A model generated the notes under the pieces. The model was not told where the DNA came from and ran no database searches. It saw nothing but the letters and a program-made list of their open reading frames with translations. Below are positions 45,886 through 60,438 of a stretch of 64,000 bases of DNA, piece by piece. The translations under genes and the position numbers were made by a program. Origin of the DNA: Glandiceps talaboti (lineage: Eukaryota; Hemichordata; Enteropneusta; Spengelidae). Every line of letters begins with the position of its first letter. Within the stretch, counting starts at the first letter, position 1. The stretch covers positions 18,364,503 through 18,428,502 of the forward strand of contig NC_135551.1 in the NCBI RefSeq assembly GCF_964340395.1. The letters run 5' to 3'.

Positions 45886-47489
45886 GTATAAAGTTGGCGT
45901 CAGATTCAGATTCAGATTCAGGTAGCGTTTTCTTATGAACGTTATATTGAGCTTTCAGATGGCCTCAGATCAGGGGCATGAGGCAACAATTCAGGTGAAA
46001 CCTGAAAATGATAATGATGTGATACAGGTAATAAAGGCCAAAGTTAGCTATTAGTCACATTTACATTACTTACTTCTTTATTTATAGTGTATTTTAATAA
46101 ACTCATTATACACGTCTACACATATTTGTTATTTTGGGTATAAGGCCAGAAATGGAATGATTAAAAATATTATATGTAATGTACTTGTACACTTTCTGGT
46201 CTTTTAAAAAAATGAAACATTTTTAATAATCACAGAAAAAGTTTATATAAATATGGAAGACTCCAAAAAAGAATAAAGAAAAAGAAAGTATGCGGATAGA
46301 CATGGTGTAAAATGGATGCTTAGTGCACTTGCGACAACTGACATGAGCTGCTCGAGCTCAAATGCATTCCTTGTTTAAACAAATAATATAGAGGGGTAGG
46401 ACACGGCATCGAATAAACCAATCAGGACGCTTCAAATCGAACATGTGGCCCATGAATTTTCTCTCGAAGTTTGATACCACCTGCTGCCCTCTTGTGGTGA
46501 GATATATATTTCGCATACTGGCGAACATTGTGGCGTTTGTGGGTCATTAAAACATATTGCCGAAACAGCACATTATTTGAAATGAAGCTCCGAAATGTCG
46601 CTTCTATAGTGGGGGAAATAAACAAAAATGCAATTGATAATATCTTGGTTTAATCAATATTTGGTATGAATAGTTGCAGTAGGCTCCAACACACAGTTGA
46701 TTCCGGTCTAAATTATTTTCATAAAATTACGTAAAAATAATCATTAAACAGTAGTTGTCATATCTGTGTCTCTTCAAAATATACACTTTGAATGAAGGAG
46801 AAAATGTAACAGCATCATTTGACAGATTAAACAAATACTCTTAAGTTTGCCAAAAACAGAAAGCCTCTGTGAACGAGGGCGATGTGGTTTCACGCATATG
46901 ACGAAAAAAAACACCAAAGTGTTCTACCCCTTCTTTTTTAGCGAATGAGCAAATTGAGCAAATTGAGCAAATGCTGAGCTCGTGGAGGTTGAATTTTCAA
47001 ATTCCAGTACTTTCATGGACGTTTGCCAAGATTCGAATCATTCGAGCTTGCGATCGCGCGACAAGACAGAGAAGTAAATTCTATGACCGTTGAGGGTGCT
47101 ATTCAATCGGTACACTCCACAGCAGCGTCCCGTATATTCTATTTATATTCCAGCACAATTCGATCGAGTTAATATTAAGTATTTCTCTGTGTATAATTAT
47201 AATCAGATATTAATTATTGATTCAAGATACTGAAATAATTATAAACAAGAACTTGACAGAAAATTTTGATGTTGTCTTTATTCATGCTATTCAATATTGT
47301 TATAGACACCAGAATTGTTGCCTCATACCTTGCTCAGATCCGAAGACACCCGACAGACTCAAACCTGAAATAATACCGTTGAGACTACAGGGAAGGATTC
47401 TGCCGTCGGGTGTATTCGGATCAGAGGCTATCTGACGCTCAATATGACGCTACCTGAATCTGAATCTGATGCCAACTTTATACTCGTGC
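45886..47489. mobile_element. 1.6-kb element with inverted ends
   Basis: The left end GAGTATAAAGTTGGCGTCAG and following text (TCAGATTCAGGTAGCG, ATATTGAGC, CAGATGGCCTCAGATC, ATGAGGCAACAATTC) recurs in reverse order and complement at about 47298-47489. The right copy has an extra internal hairpin. The interior (46000-47290) carries no recognisable protein, so it is a non-autonomous foldback-type element. Confidence 0.65.
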
Positions 47490-48474
47490 GCTACACTGAG
47501 AATGACTCTGTTTTCAGGGGTTTCGTGCCAACCTTATTTTGTGTTTCCCATGGATCTGCACTCTGCATCGGCGGGACAAACACGAGAAAAAAGAAGACCG
47601 AGGCAGGGTATTTAAGTGATTCAAACTCACCAGAAAACAATTTTTTTTTCTTGGCCTTAAAATAGGTTTACAATGAGCGCGGAGTTCACAAACAGGTGAA
47701 ATATTTATCATCGTTTCAATTTCGTCAAATATGAACTTATCATTTTCAAATTTCACACACTAATGCGCAGATGAATAAAGACAGGGAATAAAGAGATATC
47801 GTGTCTATTTAGATTTTCGATTAGAAGTTTAGGAAGTATTATATTGACCTGGAACCGGAACCGTCTCCTTTTTACTGTGTTCTTTTCCGATTTCTCTCGA
47901 TAACAAACTACCGCTGTTTGTTGCAAGGTTTGTCCATAATCATTTATCTAGCTCTGTATTTCAGGATATAAATACACTCTCACATATTTATCAAGTGTAA
48001 TAATCTATAATTTATACCCAAATGTGTGTGGTCAAAATATAGAAAATAGACCAAGCCTCGCCTAGCCTACGAAGAAAATTTCGCGACAATGTATCAATAA
48101 TGGTGACCTATACATTGACCTCTATATAATTAGTGTACAGTGAGGACGCGCCACTCAACAAAATCGTGACAATTTTCCCGTAGTGATTAAAGGAATGTGT
48201 AAACTCGTGGTGGGACAGAAGGAAGTTCAACACGCACATGCCATATCCCGGGTATGTAGTAGGGGATCACGAAAGTCGAGTGAAGTTGAGGATGGCAAGC
48301 TTTCCTGTGCTGAGAATAGGAGGCTTGGTGGGCATTTCAACAACATTTTTTAACTACTAACGTTCACTGGGACTTGACGAATCACAGATATAGAGCTAAA
48401 TTTCTTGCATAAATCATGAAGTTGCAAGACTATACTCTTACGGAAGGCATTCAGTTCAAATCTGGTACAAACTA

Positions 48475-48830
48475 AACGGTAATTTCCGTTGTACCTTCAA
48501 AAAAACATAACTTAATTTTCTTGGTAATGATCAAAGTTAAACTGTTCTTATCTCTTGTTGTCACTTTTCTATTGTGGTATGAGCTCTTATGTAATAAAAT
48601 ATACACAGATTTCGCAAGGTACTATTATTCCTTGTTGTATCAAACTATTTGAATGTGAGGATGACAGGAAGGAGCACATGCAATTTTTCGACAATTTGAA
48701 ATGCTATTGTGATGAACAGTGGTAAAAGGTGCGAGTATATTTACAGGCTCACAGACTTGTACCTCGTAACCTTCATCTCAGTATATGTGTTTATGTTAGC
48801 CCCCCCCCCCCCGAGGGCGCTTATAAGTTG
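48475..48830 (+). repeat. dispersed repeat related to the palindrome arms
   Basis: Matches 27610-27890 and part of 28260-28340 with roughly 10% differences (ACAAACTAAACGGTAATTTC, GCAATTTTTCGACAATTTG, GTAACCTTCATCT). The upstream part of the same repeat (CTTGCCAGACAGGGATGTAG) is at 45668, so about 2.8 kb appears to have been inserted between the two parts. Confidence 0.65.
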
Positions 48831-50280
48831 CCGTGCATGCACCTACTGATTGCAACCAAACCTGGTACAAAGGTAACATACTATGCGAGATATAGTCTAT
48901 AAATTAAGAAGTTTTGTATCTAAAGACACCATTCAAATTTGCACAATAACTTTGCTATACACCATACCAGTGGAGGGGGGGGGGGGTTCTTCATGAAGGC
49001 TTGTTATGTTCATTTCATCGGATTATATTCTATTTATTCTAGATAGGGTTCGGTGTCAACTAGAATCCAACTGAAATGCTCGACTGGTACGTTGAGACAA
49101 CTCAAACAGCAGAGATGGACGAGCGACAATTCATAAAATCAAAATATAAATTAAGATAGTGGAAATAGCGTCAGTCGGTCAGGTGTACAGGTAGGCTAAC
49201 ACAACCCCATATGGCACAACTTACATACACAACCTGTATACAGACTAACGGAAGACCGGTGAAGACAGCGACTGCGGCTTGAAAACTGAGACCCGCGACT
49301 TGTAACTTGCAAATGCCACCAGCGACTTGCAAACTGTCACCTGTGACTTTTAATAGCCTCGGTGGCCATGGCCATTAGAATCGAACGTTTTCTTGTAGTA
49401 CTGGGTATACTACGAGATATACATGTACAGGCGGTGAGAGGACTTGCGCGATCACAGAAACACGTGTTATTTTACCCCTTTCATATACAAATTGGCAAAA
49501 CACGCCACGTCAATATTATCGATATTTTATTGTATTCGAATAAGATATACCCTGATAAATCTCGGGAAACAAGTGCCTGTGGTCAACACACACGGTGTCA
49601 AATAATTGATATATTACCAGTATACATGCATGTTGTGCTCTTTCAAGTGCGGCGGTCGAAAATAAACAATAACATGACTATGCTATGTGTACTATACTCA
49701 AAGTTATAATCGCTGGTAAAGAGAGTTCAATGATGACAATGCGCACTGCGCAGCAGCAATCTTGTTTGCTGCCCTCACCGGTCTTCCACAACAGACACAA
49801 CTCAAATACACAACGAACACGTAGAGACACGAATAAAATATACACCTCTGTGCAAGGAGTCTGTGTAGAGACAATATTCAAAAACTCCGCCCGTAAGCAT
49901 ATGCCACAGAAGGAATCACCTGGAGAGGTGTGATCCATCTCTATTGAAACAATACACGCCAAATGGTGTTGCATGACCTGCATTGCACTATCATATAACG
50001 TTTTTAAAGTCATAGACAATGGTGGGGAGACCATTTGGTTTAGTCAAGTCGTGAACACAACAGGACCAAGTGTGTGTGCGCGCGCATGCGGTCATTACTT
50101 CTACAGGTGTGACGTCGAATTCTCGGTAAAATGTATTGTAAGAGTATCAGGGCCAACCAATATTCTAACTGGGCGAGGTTTTAATGTTTAAGAAACATAT
50201 TGTTACTGTATATATATCCGGGTTCAAACTAAGGTCATCCATCCCATCATACACAAAATGTTACAAATTTACCCCTACTC
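48831..50280. other. intergenic, nothing recognised
   Basis: Short G and C homopolymers and moderately GC-rich text; no exon with plausible borders and no repeat matching the rest of the window. Confidence 0.4.
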
Positions 50281-50283
50281 AAC

Positions 50284-50431
<148 letters not shown>

Positions 50432-52125
50432 AGATTTTGGCGGAGGCCACACTCAGCAGTGGCTGGAGACGACCTCATAACAACACAACACAACACAACA
50501 CAACACAACGCCACAGCACACCACACCACACCACAATACAGCAGCTGGTGTAATGTTTGTCAAAAAAAGACCCTTCTTAAATACTGCACGATACTGAAAA
50601 CAGTTTCTACCTTCGTCGAGTACCGTCTTCTGATATGTCACCCCCCCCCTCCTCAGAAAACACCATTCCTTATTACATCGGTGCGATCGTCTAGACGGTG
50701 GTTGTCTGTTGGTATATACTTTGAGAGGATAGATCAATCAGTTAGACCTATATACGGATGAGTTATAGATTCAGTACCGAAACAGCTAGGTTTGATGTGA
50801 AGGTAAGATGCTAGATGTTAAACCCGATTCTTTTAATGAATATCATGGTTGTGAAATGCATTGATCTACACAACGAAACCTCTTCTATTGACCTAACTGT
50901 CAGTGAACGAAAGTGAAACGTAAAGGCATATGTTGAATATATCCGTATAATGCATGCACAAAATTATTCGTTTGTAACATTTCATATCAAATTATACGAA
51001 GATCAGCCATAATTGATAAACTTAAGGTAATATTTTACTCACAAAGTGTTTCTATATATCTTAGCTATTGGATACGAGTAATGTTGGCCAGGGTAAATAA
51101 AGGTTTGACCTATAGCCATGAGTATAGAATGAGTTTACCAAATCCACAACGACACGTTTCACTTCGTCAAATATTTTCAAGATTCTACCCATGTACGTAA
51201 AACCTTATACGAAATACACACCATTGTATTATATGTTCTCCCCATATCATTGTATAATCCTGTTTATTACTTGCATGTTGAGAATTTTTCTCGAAGAAAA
51301 TAAATTGCACATGTACTATAATAAAATTATCACATAAAACTGTCAAACAGCTGGTATTTAGGATTCCTACTACTAGGCATTCTATATTTCTCTCATATAC
51401 GTTTAAATTTGATAGTTTTTATTAATTGCAAATCGTTTTTTTAAAGTTACACCCAGCTGGGTAGAACGTGCTCGAACAGGTCTGACCTCATTTCAACTCC
51501 ATGGTATATTGAACATACTATATATCATACGCCCAGAGTTGAATGCTTTGAATGCAAGGTTTCTGACACCATATACTGAATGAGAATAGGTTGCTGGAGC
51601 CACTGAAACGTATCCATTTTCAATGGGACCTGTGAAACTCAACACAGCTCATTCAAACACATATATCTGTAGTTCATTCGAGGTTACAGTACAAATATGT
51701 GTATGACTGAAAATTGAACCCTAAGAAATGTGTAACCAATGTCCACATAAAAATACCCCCCCCACCCCACCCCCCTGAGAAAATCATATTGGGGGAAGAA
51801 CAAGAGTAAAGTGAACTACCAAGATATCGATTAAACAAAGTATGAACAATAGTATTAGCATATGCTGTAAAGCAACACACAGATCGAGAACCGTTTCCAG
51901 GCAACGCACTGAGAGTCACGTACATAGGCGATGACCCTATGCTATAGGGTATGACATTTCTGAAGGTGTAAGAGGCCCATTTATTTTTATGCCGACATCG
52001 CAAACTATTATTTAAGGGTGAGATCAATTGTTCAATTTAAGATTTAAAAAACTCATTCTTTTAGTTTGATGATGGTGGTGGTGGTGTTTGTGTGGGGGAG
52101 GGGGTGTTAAAATGATTTTACTTTT

Positions 52126-52200
52126 CAAGTGGCCAGATGGATGAAATTTAGTCGATATCTATTTATGATTTTTAATTCATTACATTGTTTAGCAGCAAGT
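52126..52200 (+). mobile_element. fragment of the TTAA/AGTGGCCA MITE
   Basis: AAGTGGCCAGATGGATGAAA and the ATCTATTTATGATTTTTAAT that follows match the left end of the copy at 34788. The right end is absent. Confidence 0.5.
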
Positions 52201-52401
52201 TGATTGATATAGGCTGATATCATGTTTCCTAACCCTAACCTTTAGTCAAAATCTTATCCTAACCCTATTGTAATCCAAACCCGAACCCGAATGACAGCAA
52301 TGGGATTTGGGGCCAGTGGCACTGATGAGATGACAAAACACCCAAATAATGCAATTGTAACAAATTGGGGTAACCTCTTCTGTTAACGTAACCCCCTTCA
52401 A

Positions 52402-52505
<104 letters not shown>

Positions 52506-53040
52506 CTCTGTACACGGGATCGACTTGGACTTTTAGGGAATTAGCTCAAACTACACACAATGTTCATGGTTAACCTGGATCATTTGGAAGTGGCCACGGA
52601 GCAGATCGAAGCTCCTGACCTCAGACCGTCTCTTCCAAAAGACTGAACCCATAATTTTATTATTCCATTAAATTCTTATAAACGCAAAATATACAATACT
52701 CAAATGATTGGGTGATAAAGTAATCCGCACTATAAATGACTAAAACGGAAGTATTATTGTTGCCTTATTCAATGCAAATGATATTGACAAATATGAAAAC
52801 TAAACAATGTGATTACGTCATCGTTCTTCCAACTGTCTGTAATCAGTCATTATGTAACACTGTTGATCTTATAATAACTTTCAGTGTTGTCATGCATCTT
52901 AGAAGAATATTATTCGTGAAATGCAAACATTTGTTCTAAGTATTAATTCATGACAGCTGAGAGTTCACGGTGACCTCGCAAAACATCAAAACTTAGCGAA
53001 TATTAAAAAGTTGTATTCTCTCATCCGTAACACATGTTTA

Positions 53041-53593
53041 AACAATAATGTACGCCCTCCCAGCCCATCATGGACGAAAGCAAACTTTGAATGACATAAT
53101 GGGCGAGGCGACAGCCGAGCCCATTATGGAGTGCAAAGTTTGTTTGAGTCCATTATGGACTGGAGGGCGTACATTATTGTTATTATTTTATAGTTTTGCC
53201 AATTCCAGTGAATTTGTAGACCGAGAAACGCAAAACAACGTATAATATACACAGCGCTGAACATCGTCTGCCATGTTCTGCCAAGAAGCTGAATACTAAT
53301 CATAGCGACACACGTATACGTACACGTACACACACATATACACTTCTATGAACTGCTGTGAACACAAATTTGTTTCATGGATGCGTTGTATTTTTAAACA
53401 GTGGAAATGACAATCATAAGTAACAACATACATTTCGAAAAAATACCTAGTCGTATGAAGAAACCGAACAAATAAGCTTGTATTGTTATGCTCGTTCCGG
53501 GGCCGCGATGCCCAATAACGGAGTACATTATCAGTAATAATGTACAGCGATGACGTCACAAAATTCACTGGAATTGGTAATGCTATAATATAA
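53041..53593 (+). mobile_element. 553-bp non-autonomous element, copy 1
   Basis: Nearly identical to 59701-60252. It starts AACAATAATGTACGCCCTCC, has a hairpin in its first 145 bp whose far arm reads GAGGGCGTACATTATTGTT, and a second hairpin near the right end (GGAGTACATTATCAG and AATAATGTAC). No protein. The high identity of the two copies suggests recent activity. Confidence 0.8.
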
Positions 53594-53799
53594 TACACAA
53601 TAATGTGACCCTACTATGAATCTCATTTTATAAAATATGGGCCTCCCCACCGAGCCGATTTGTAATGAGTGCCTCTGTAAATACTGAACGCTCCCATATC
53701 GCTATACTGAGGTCACACATCAAATATACATATGTCAAACCCTTGAAACATAAACACTGCAGCTCAATATGAAATAACTGACTAACATTTGACTTACAG

Positions 53800-53848
53800 A
53801 TACTATCCGAACTTTTCCGAACTCGTTCCCTTACTTAAACAAAAAACG
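53800..53848 (+). other. probable 5'UTR segment of the second laccase gene
   Basis: A good acceptor (TTTGACTTACAG) ends at 53799, 49 nt before the first in-frame ATG. A 5'UTR intron is likely; the upstream exon and promoter were not identified. Confidence 0.4.
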
Positions 53849-56800
53849 ATGTCTCACGCAAAGCTACTGGTTTACCTCACTATACTCTACTCGGTGTCAT
53901 GTGTCAATGCAAAGGGCTTGGAGCCGAATGGAGACTGCAGTGAAGATGGAAAACAAACAATTTGTGAGTTCATTTGGAGAGTACATCATCAGGACACAAT
54001 GGTACTTTATAATCAGACAACAAAAGCTGGTAGTCCAGTTATTACCAAAGATGGCAAGTTCCATAAAAGAATCCTCAGTTCAAGTACGTGTGATGAAACG
54101 GAGGAGTTAACAGATGCCGGTAGGTTTTACAATATCATTACTATATCAGATTATAGCTTCTCGGAATCGGTCAGAAAGGGGATAGACACTCACCCACCCA
54201 TCCATCCACACATAATACGCACCCCACATACACACATACATTTCGTATTGACGTAAAACCATGTACAACAATAGTTGTTGCATTATCAAGATACTACGAA
54301 ATGCGCGGAGAAATCAGTCTTTACAGTCAATAACTACATACACGATCATTGACCAATCACGTTCTCCAAGACAGTTTATTTCAACAGATGATACGTAAGC
54401 TTATGCAGATTTAATTGTTATCGAACATTAAAAGAATTAACATCTCCACAATGTTACCATTCTCAACTGAATGTTTTAAATTTTACTCCTTCACATTATT
54501 GTTACAGATATGAAAAGCGTTATCTTTGCAGATGGTTCGTACAGGCCTGCAATCGTTATTAATGGTCAGTTACCCGGTCCACCTCTCATCGTACGGAATG
54601 GAACACAGGTATGGGTATAAAACAAACTCTTCTGTACAATATATGTCATAATTTCAAGGTTTTTGTTTCAATTCGAACTGTGCTTGCACACTGCTTTCAC
54701 ACTCAAATAATTTGATGCGATGTGTGCATCGTCTCAAAAAAAATATTCTTTATCATGAACGTGTCGTTATTACAGTAAAAATGGAGGTGCATTTGTGTTT
54801 CACTCATGAGACACGATGTTTATGAGCGACAACTTCGATTTATAACTGTGCAGCACACCATTGGGATGTAAAAGTAGACAAGTTATTACCATGTTGGTTT
54901 ATCAAGTCCAAAGTGTAATCTTTTCAGCTGGAGCCCGCTGTTTCTGCTGCACCATAAAAGAATAGCAATGCTTTAAAACATTTGCGATTAGGTAAAGTAT
55001 CCTGTTTGAACTGTGTCTATCTTATTGAAAAAAAAAAAATAATAATATGAGTGAAATACCAGGACAACTTCATTTTTCCTGTAGCTGCGTTCCGCATTTA
55101 AGATTTACTCCATAGACACTCAAGTAAAAACTCCAGAAGTCACCCCAGGGTCCCCGATTGGTCTTGTACAACGAATTTCAAAATTTCTAACCCTACAATT
55201 ACAACATTTCAGTAATACAGTGTAAACTGTGGGGGATTGATTACAATTTGTAGGACGATATTGCCTTGCAAACTATCATTAGGTGACATGAATTTTATCC
55301 TTGTATAAAATGACCACAGGTTGTTGTTAACGTTAAGAATGACTTACTGATGGAAGGGATAACACTTCACTGGCATGGAATGGTACAACGTAACACACCA
55401 TGGATGGACGGAGTTGGTATGGTGTCACATTGTCCAATTAACCCAGGGGAAACCTTCACCTATAGGTAATTAACTGATCAGTGGCTGTCTAATAAATGGA
55501 TAAGATACAAACTGAATGACTCCAAGGGGTATTTTTTTTTAATTGTTACTATATAGCATTTATTTTTGGAAAAAGTTGTGGTTATTTGCCCAGGAATCTG
55601 AATATCTGTTGAAAACATTTCTTAATCAGTCCCATTCAGGACATAATCTTTTGACAATATGTGAATAGTACAATCGGAAACACAGTGCCAGCTGAATTCT
55701 ATATTTGCATGGATTACACCCCCACCTCTCAGTGGGTGGGATGGGGTGGGGTGAGGGTGTTGGCATGTATAGTTTACAGTATAAATCCGATCTCAGAGAC
55801 GATTATATTGTAGTAGATGACATCGCCGGCTGTCAAGTACTAGCATGCCATTCACGTTCAGGGCCACTTGGAACCATGCCAAGTGAACCATTGCAGGAAT
55901 AATAGCATCGACGTTTTTGTGCCGACCAATACGAATAATGGATTTGCGCCATCGGTATACTAGACTTTAATTACGATTTTATGACATCAGTGTTATAGCA
56001 AAACATGCCTTCAAACTTTTTTAAAACCGTAGAACAAGTGCAGTCATAGTAAGCGTGATTCTATTTTGATTGCTCCAGGAACTTGAGAAAGCAGCCGTAT
56101 AGATGAAAGGGTCACCCTCGTTGAATTAATTAAATATACAAATGAATAAATAAATTATCCAATTTATAATAATCATATTCATGTTGTATGATCTTGTGCA
56201 CGCGTTAAACAAAAAATATACAATCTACGTTACTGGTTCTGATGTGTTCAAAATACGAGTCAAAACGTTAAAAATTGCCATTACCTTTCCTGATTTTCCT
56301 TTGATATTACTGGCGTTGGTATAATTAAGTTATTCGGCAATATTTTTATACTTCATTCAGTAAAAAATACTTGGGACCTAAGGCTTATTACTACTTTTCT
56401 AGCGACTCGTACTGAAAAATCCCCTAAGATCACTCGTATTTTTCTTCGCTGAACAAAAAAAAAATATTTGGGAATAATATCTAATTCCACACTCTACCAC
56501 AGAGCACTCAGGCTTACATAGTTATGTTTACGAAAACAAACAAACAAACAAACAAACAAACAAACACAATAAATTAATAAATATACAAACAAACAAACCA
56601 GCAAAAAATAAATAGATAAATAAATGAATGCTGACAAGCATCAACAAGAGAGTAATTACAAGTCATTCTCATCTGCAAGAATATTAATTACTATATGTTT
56701 TCCTATATGCGAAATGGTCACACTTGCGGGCATGTACAATCATAGACCCTCGTGTGGGGTCTATGGTACAATAGGGAACTTGCAAACCTGCCATCTTGAC

Positions 56801-57230
56801 TGTTGCCATGTGACATATAACAGTTCTTGTAGTTGATAATGATTTGTAATTACTCTCTTGTTGATGATTGTCAGCTTTTATTTGTTTATTTATTTATTTA
56901 TTTATTTATTTAATTAATTAATTAATTATTTATTGTTTGTTTGTTTGTTTTCGTGAACATAACTAACGACGCCTGAGTGCCCTGTGACTCTACTAGCTGT
57001 ATACTATACCTTTTAATTCTTATATAGGTTCCTCGCCACTCCACCGGGAACACATTGGTATCATTCGCATTATGGGACACAGAGATCAGACGGTCTATAT
57101 GGAGCACTGATTGTACTAGAAGACGAAAACGCACCAAATGAGGTAAATAATAAGAAATGGACATATTCGGGGTTGCCATTAAATCTTTTAGTTCATTTTA
57201 ACTTTCCATGGGGGATGGTTATGTTATGTT

Positions 57231-57264
<34 letters not shown>

Positions 57265-57832
57265 CGTCCGTCCGTCTGTATGTCTGTCAATCAATCCATC
57301 CATCCATCCATCTATCTGTCTGTCTGTCTGTCTGTCTGTCTGTGAACATGATATCTCAACATTTGCTGCATCATTTCTTACTATTCTTCTTCCTGATGGC
57401 GATGGCAAGAATAGATTAGGTTTTGGTAAACATCATATGAATATTAATGAGTTATTTGCATTCTTCTCTACTCAAATCATGTATATTAAATCTATTTGAC
57501 GTACTCTATATTCAATCTGTATCAGGAACAAGATTTCGAGGACGAATTCATCTTCTTACTCCATGATTGGATGCGAACCGTATCACTGGATCTGAACTAC
57601 CGTATATTACAACAAATGCAACGGTAAGTTGTATCACCATATAGCACATAGTTAATTATTTTAGCATGAGTTACATTTGCTGTTGATGGGGACTTTATTG
57701 TTGTTGATAATTCAAAGTCAAAGGTAGAGACCAGGTGCCGTGTTGTACCTCTCTATATATCATCAATATCGTGACGGTGCACACCCGGCCCTTCAGCGAG
57801 CCAATTCGTAGACATTGAACATGCTAATCAGT

Positions 57833-57920
<88 letters not shown>

Positions 57921-57935
57921 ACTGATTAGCATGTT

Positions 57936-58010
<75 letters not shown>

Positions 58011-58563
58011 GCATAAGCTATACAGAAATAGGTTGAAATCGCGATCGCCGTTGAGGACACTGCTTCGAATTCGTGAATGCGGTGATCTATCGTTTATACA
58101 GCAACTGTTACAAAATATACGTTTACCCACAGGTGATGCAATACTCTTCTCTGTGTACGATAATATGAGTTCATTGCTGGAACTAACAAAACATATTTTT
58201 AAATGTCCCAGTTGCAGCTAGGGCATCTCTGAAAAGAGTTGTAAATCATAAAAATAACGTTTATGGAAACTTCTTCACAGGTATTACCCTGGCGCAGAGA
58301 GCCTGACAGATTGCTTCTATCAGACACAACAGTCGGACGGCACTGAGGTTGGAGTAATACCATTTGTCTCAGGATTGATTAACGGCAAAGGTAATTTCAA
58401 GATTTATGCAAATGATAACTTTCTATCAATGAGTATGTGTGTGTGTGTATGTATGTATGTATGTATGTATGTATGTATGTATGTGTGTATGTATGTATGT
58501 ATGTATGTATGTATGTGTGTGTATGTATGTATGTATGTATGTATGTGTGCATGTGTGTGTATG

Positions 58564-58594
<31 letters not shown>

Positions 58595-60350
58595 TATGTA
58601 TGTGTGTAATATGTATGTATGTATGTATGTATGAATGTATGTATGTATGTATGTATGTATGTATGTATGTATGTATGTATGTATGTATGTATGTATGTAT
58701 GTATGTGTGTATGTATGTATGGTTGCAACCAACTGATGACAGGTTGTACTCTTCATCAAAGTATTATCGTCATATGGTTTTAGTATATAAGGTACATTAT
58801 AAAAGGTCATTGCATTATATGATGGTTCATCGTTATACTAGGATATATCATTATAAATATATAACACGATTTGATTCATATCACTTTGAACATATTTTAT
58901 GTTCCAGGCCAATACTACCCTGCAAGTTATTCAAACAGTTTACCAACGAGAAGTTCAGTTGTTGAGAATCCTCTAATTCCGATTGAGAGATTCACAGTCA
59001 CGCGAAGAAAATCCTATCGGTTTCGAGTGATCAACGCTGCTATGATCTACGGATTTCGTGTGTCGATAGACCAACATGAGTTGCACGTAATATCAGTCGA
59101 CGGTAACAGTGTGAAAAAGGAACTGACTGAAGCCATTGTTATCAATTCTGGAGAACGGTTTGATTTTTACATTGAGGCCACTCAGAAAGTTGACAATTTT
59201 TGGATACGGGCGGAAACGTTGGAGAAATCCGATATTACTGGTGTAAGTATGTGAGGGGCAAAATATTTGCATAAAGCAGAGACTATGACAATAATGCTAC
59301 ACTCGTTTAAATCCAGTCGTCCCGAGTTGGCCTTGAAATTTTCTCAGGATCTCAGGAAAGTTACTAGAAAAATGCATTTGTCGGTTAGAACGTGAGAGGT
59401 TTGAGAGGCTTAGCAGCTAATATAGACCGATTGGTTTGTTTTTCCAGGCAACAATCATTCCTGGCCATGTTGAGGCTATATTACACTACGACGGGGCCGC
59501 AATGATTAATCCAACAACCTCTTCAGACACCTGTACCGTATTGGACCACTGTGAAGTTCTAAACTGTCCCTTTGGGTAAAGCAGAATGTTATATTGTGTT
59601 ATGTTATGTTATGTTATGTTATGTTATGTTATGTTATTCTATTCTATTCTATTCTATTCTATTCTATTATTCTATTCTATTCTGTATTGTATTGTATTTA
59701 AACAATAATGTACGCCCTCCCAGCCCATAATGGACGAAAGCAAACTTTGAACGACATAATGGGCGAGGCGACAGCCGAGCCCATTATGGAGTGCAAAGTT
59801 TGCTTGAGTCCATTATGGGCTGGGAAGGCGTACATTATTGTTATTATTTTATAGTTTTGCCAATTCCAGTGAATTTGTAGACCGAGAAACACAAAACAAC
59901 GTATAATATACACAGCGCTGAACATCGTCTGCCATGTTCGGCCCGGAAGCTGAATACTAATCATAGCGACACACGTACGTACACGTACACACACATATAC
60001 ACTTCAATGAACTGCTGCGAACACAAATTTGTTTCATGAATGCGTTGTATTTTTAAACAGTAGAAATGACAATCATAAGTAACAACATACATTTCGAAAA
60101 AATACCTAGTCGTATGAAGAAACAGAACAAATAAGCTTGTATTGTTATGCTCGTTCCGGGGCCGCGATGCCCAATAACGGAGTACATTATCAGTAATAAT
60201 GTACAGCGATGACGTCACAAAATTCACTGGAATTGGTAATGCTATAATATAATGTATTATATTGTATTGTATTGTATTGTATTGTATATTATTGTATTGT
60301 ATTGTATTGTATTGTGTTATGTAATGATATGTCGCAGCACGTCAGGTCAC

Positions 60351-60438
<88 letters not shown>

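Noticed and set aside
49362-50191. Several 70-118-residue frames in the intergenic region
   Set aside because: They overlap on both strands, resemble no family and have no matching splice partners.
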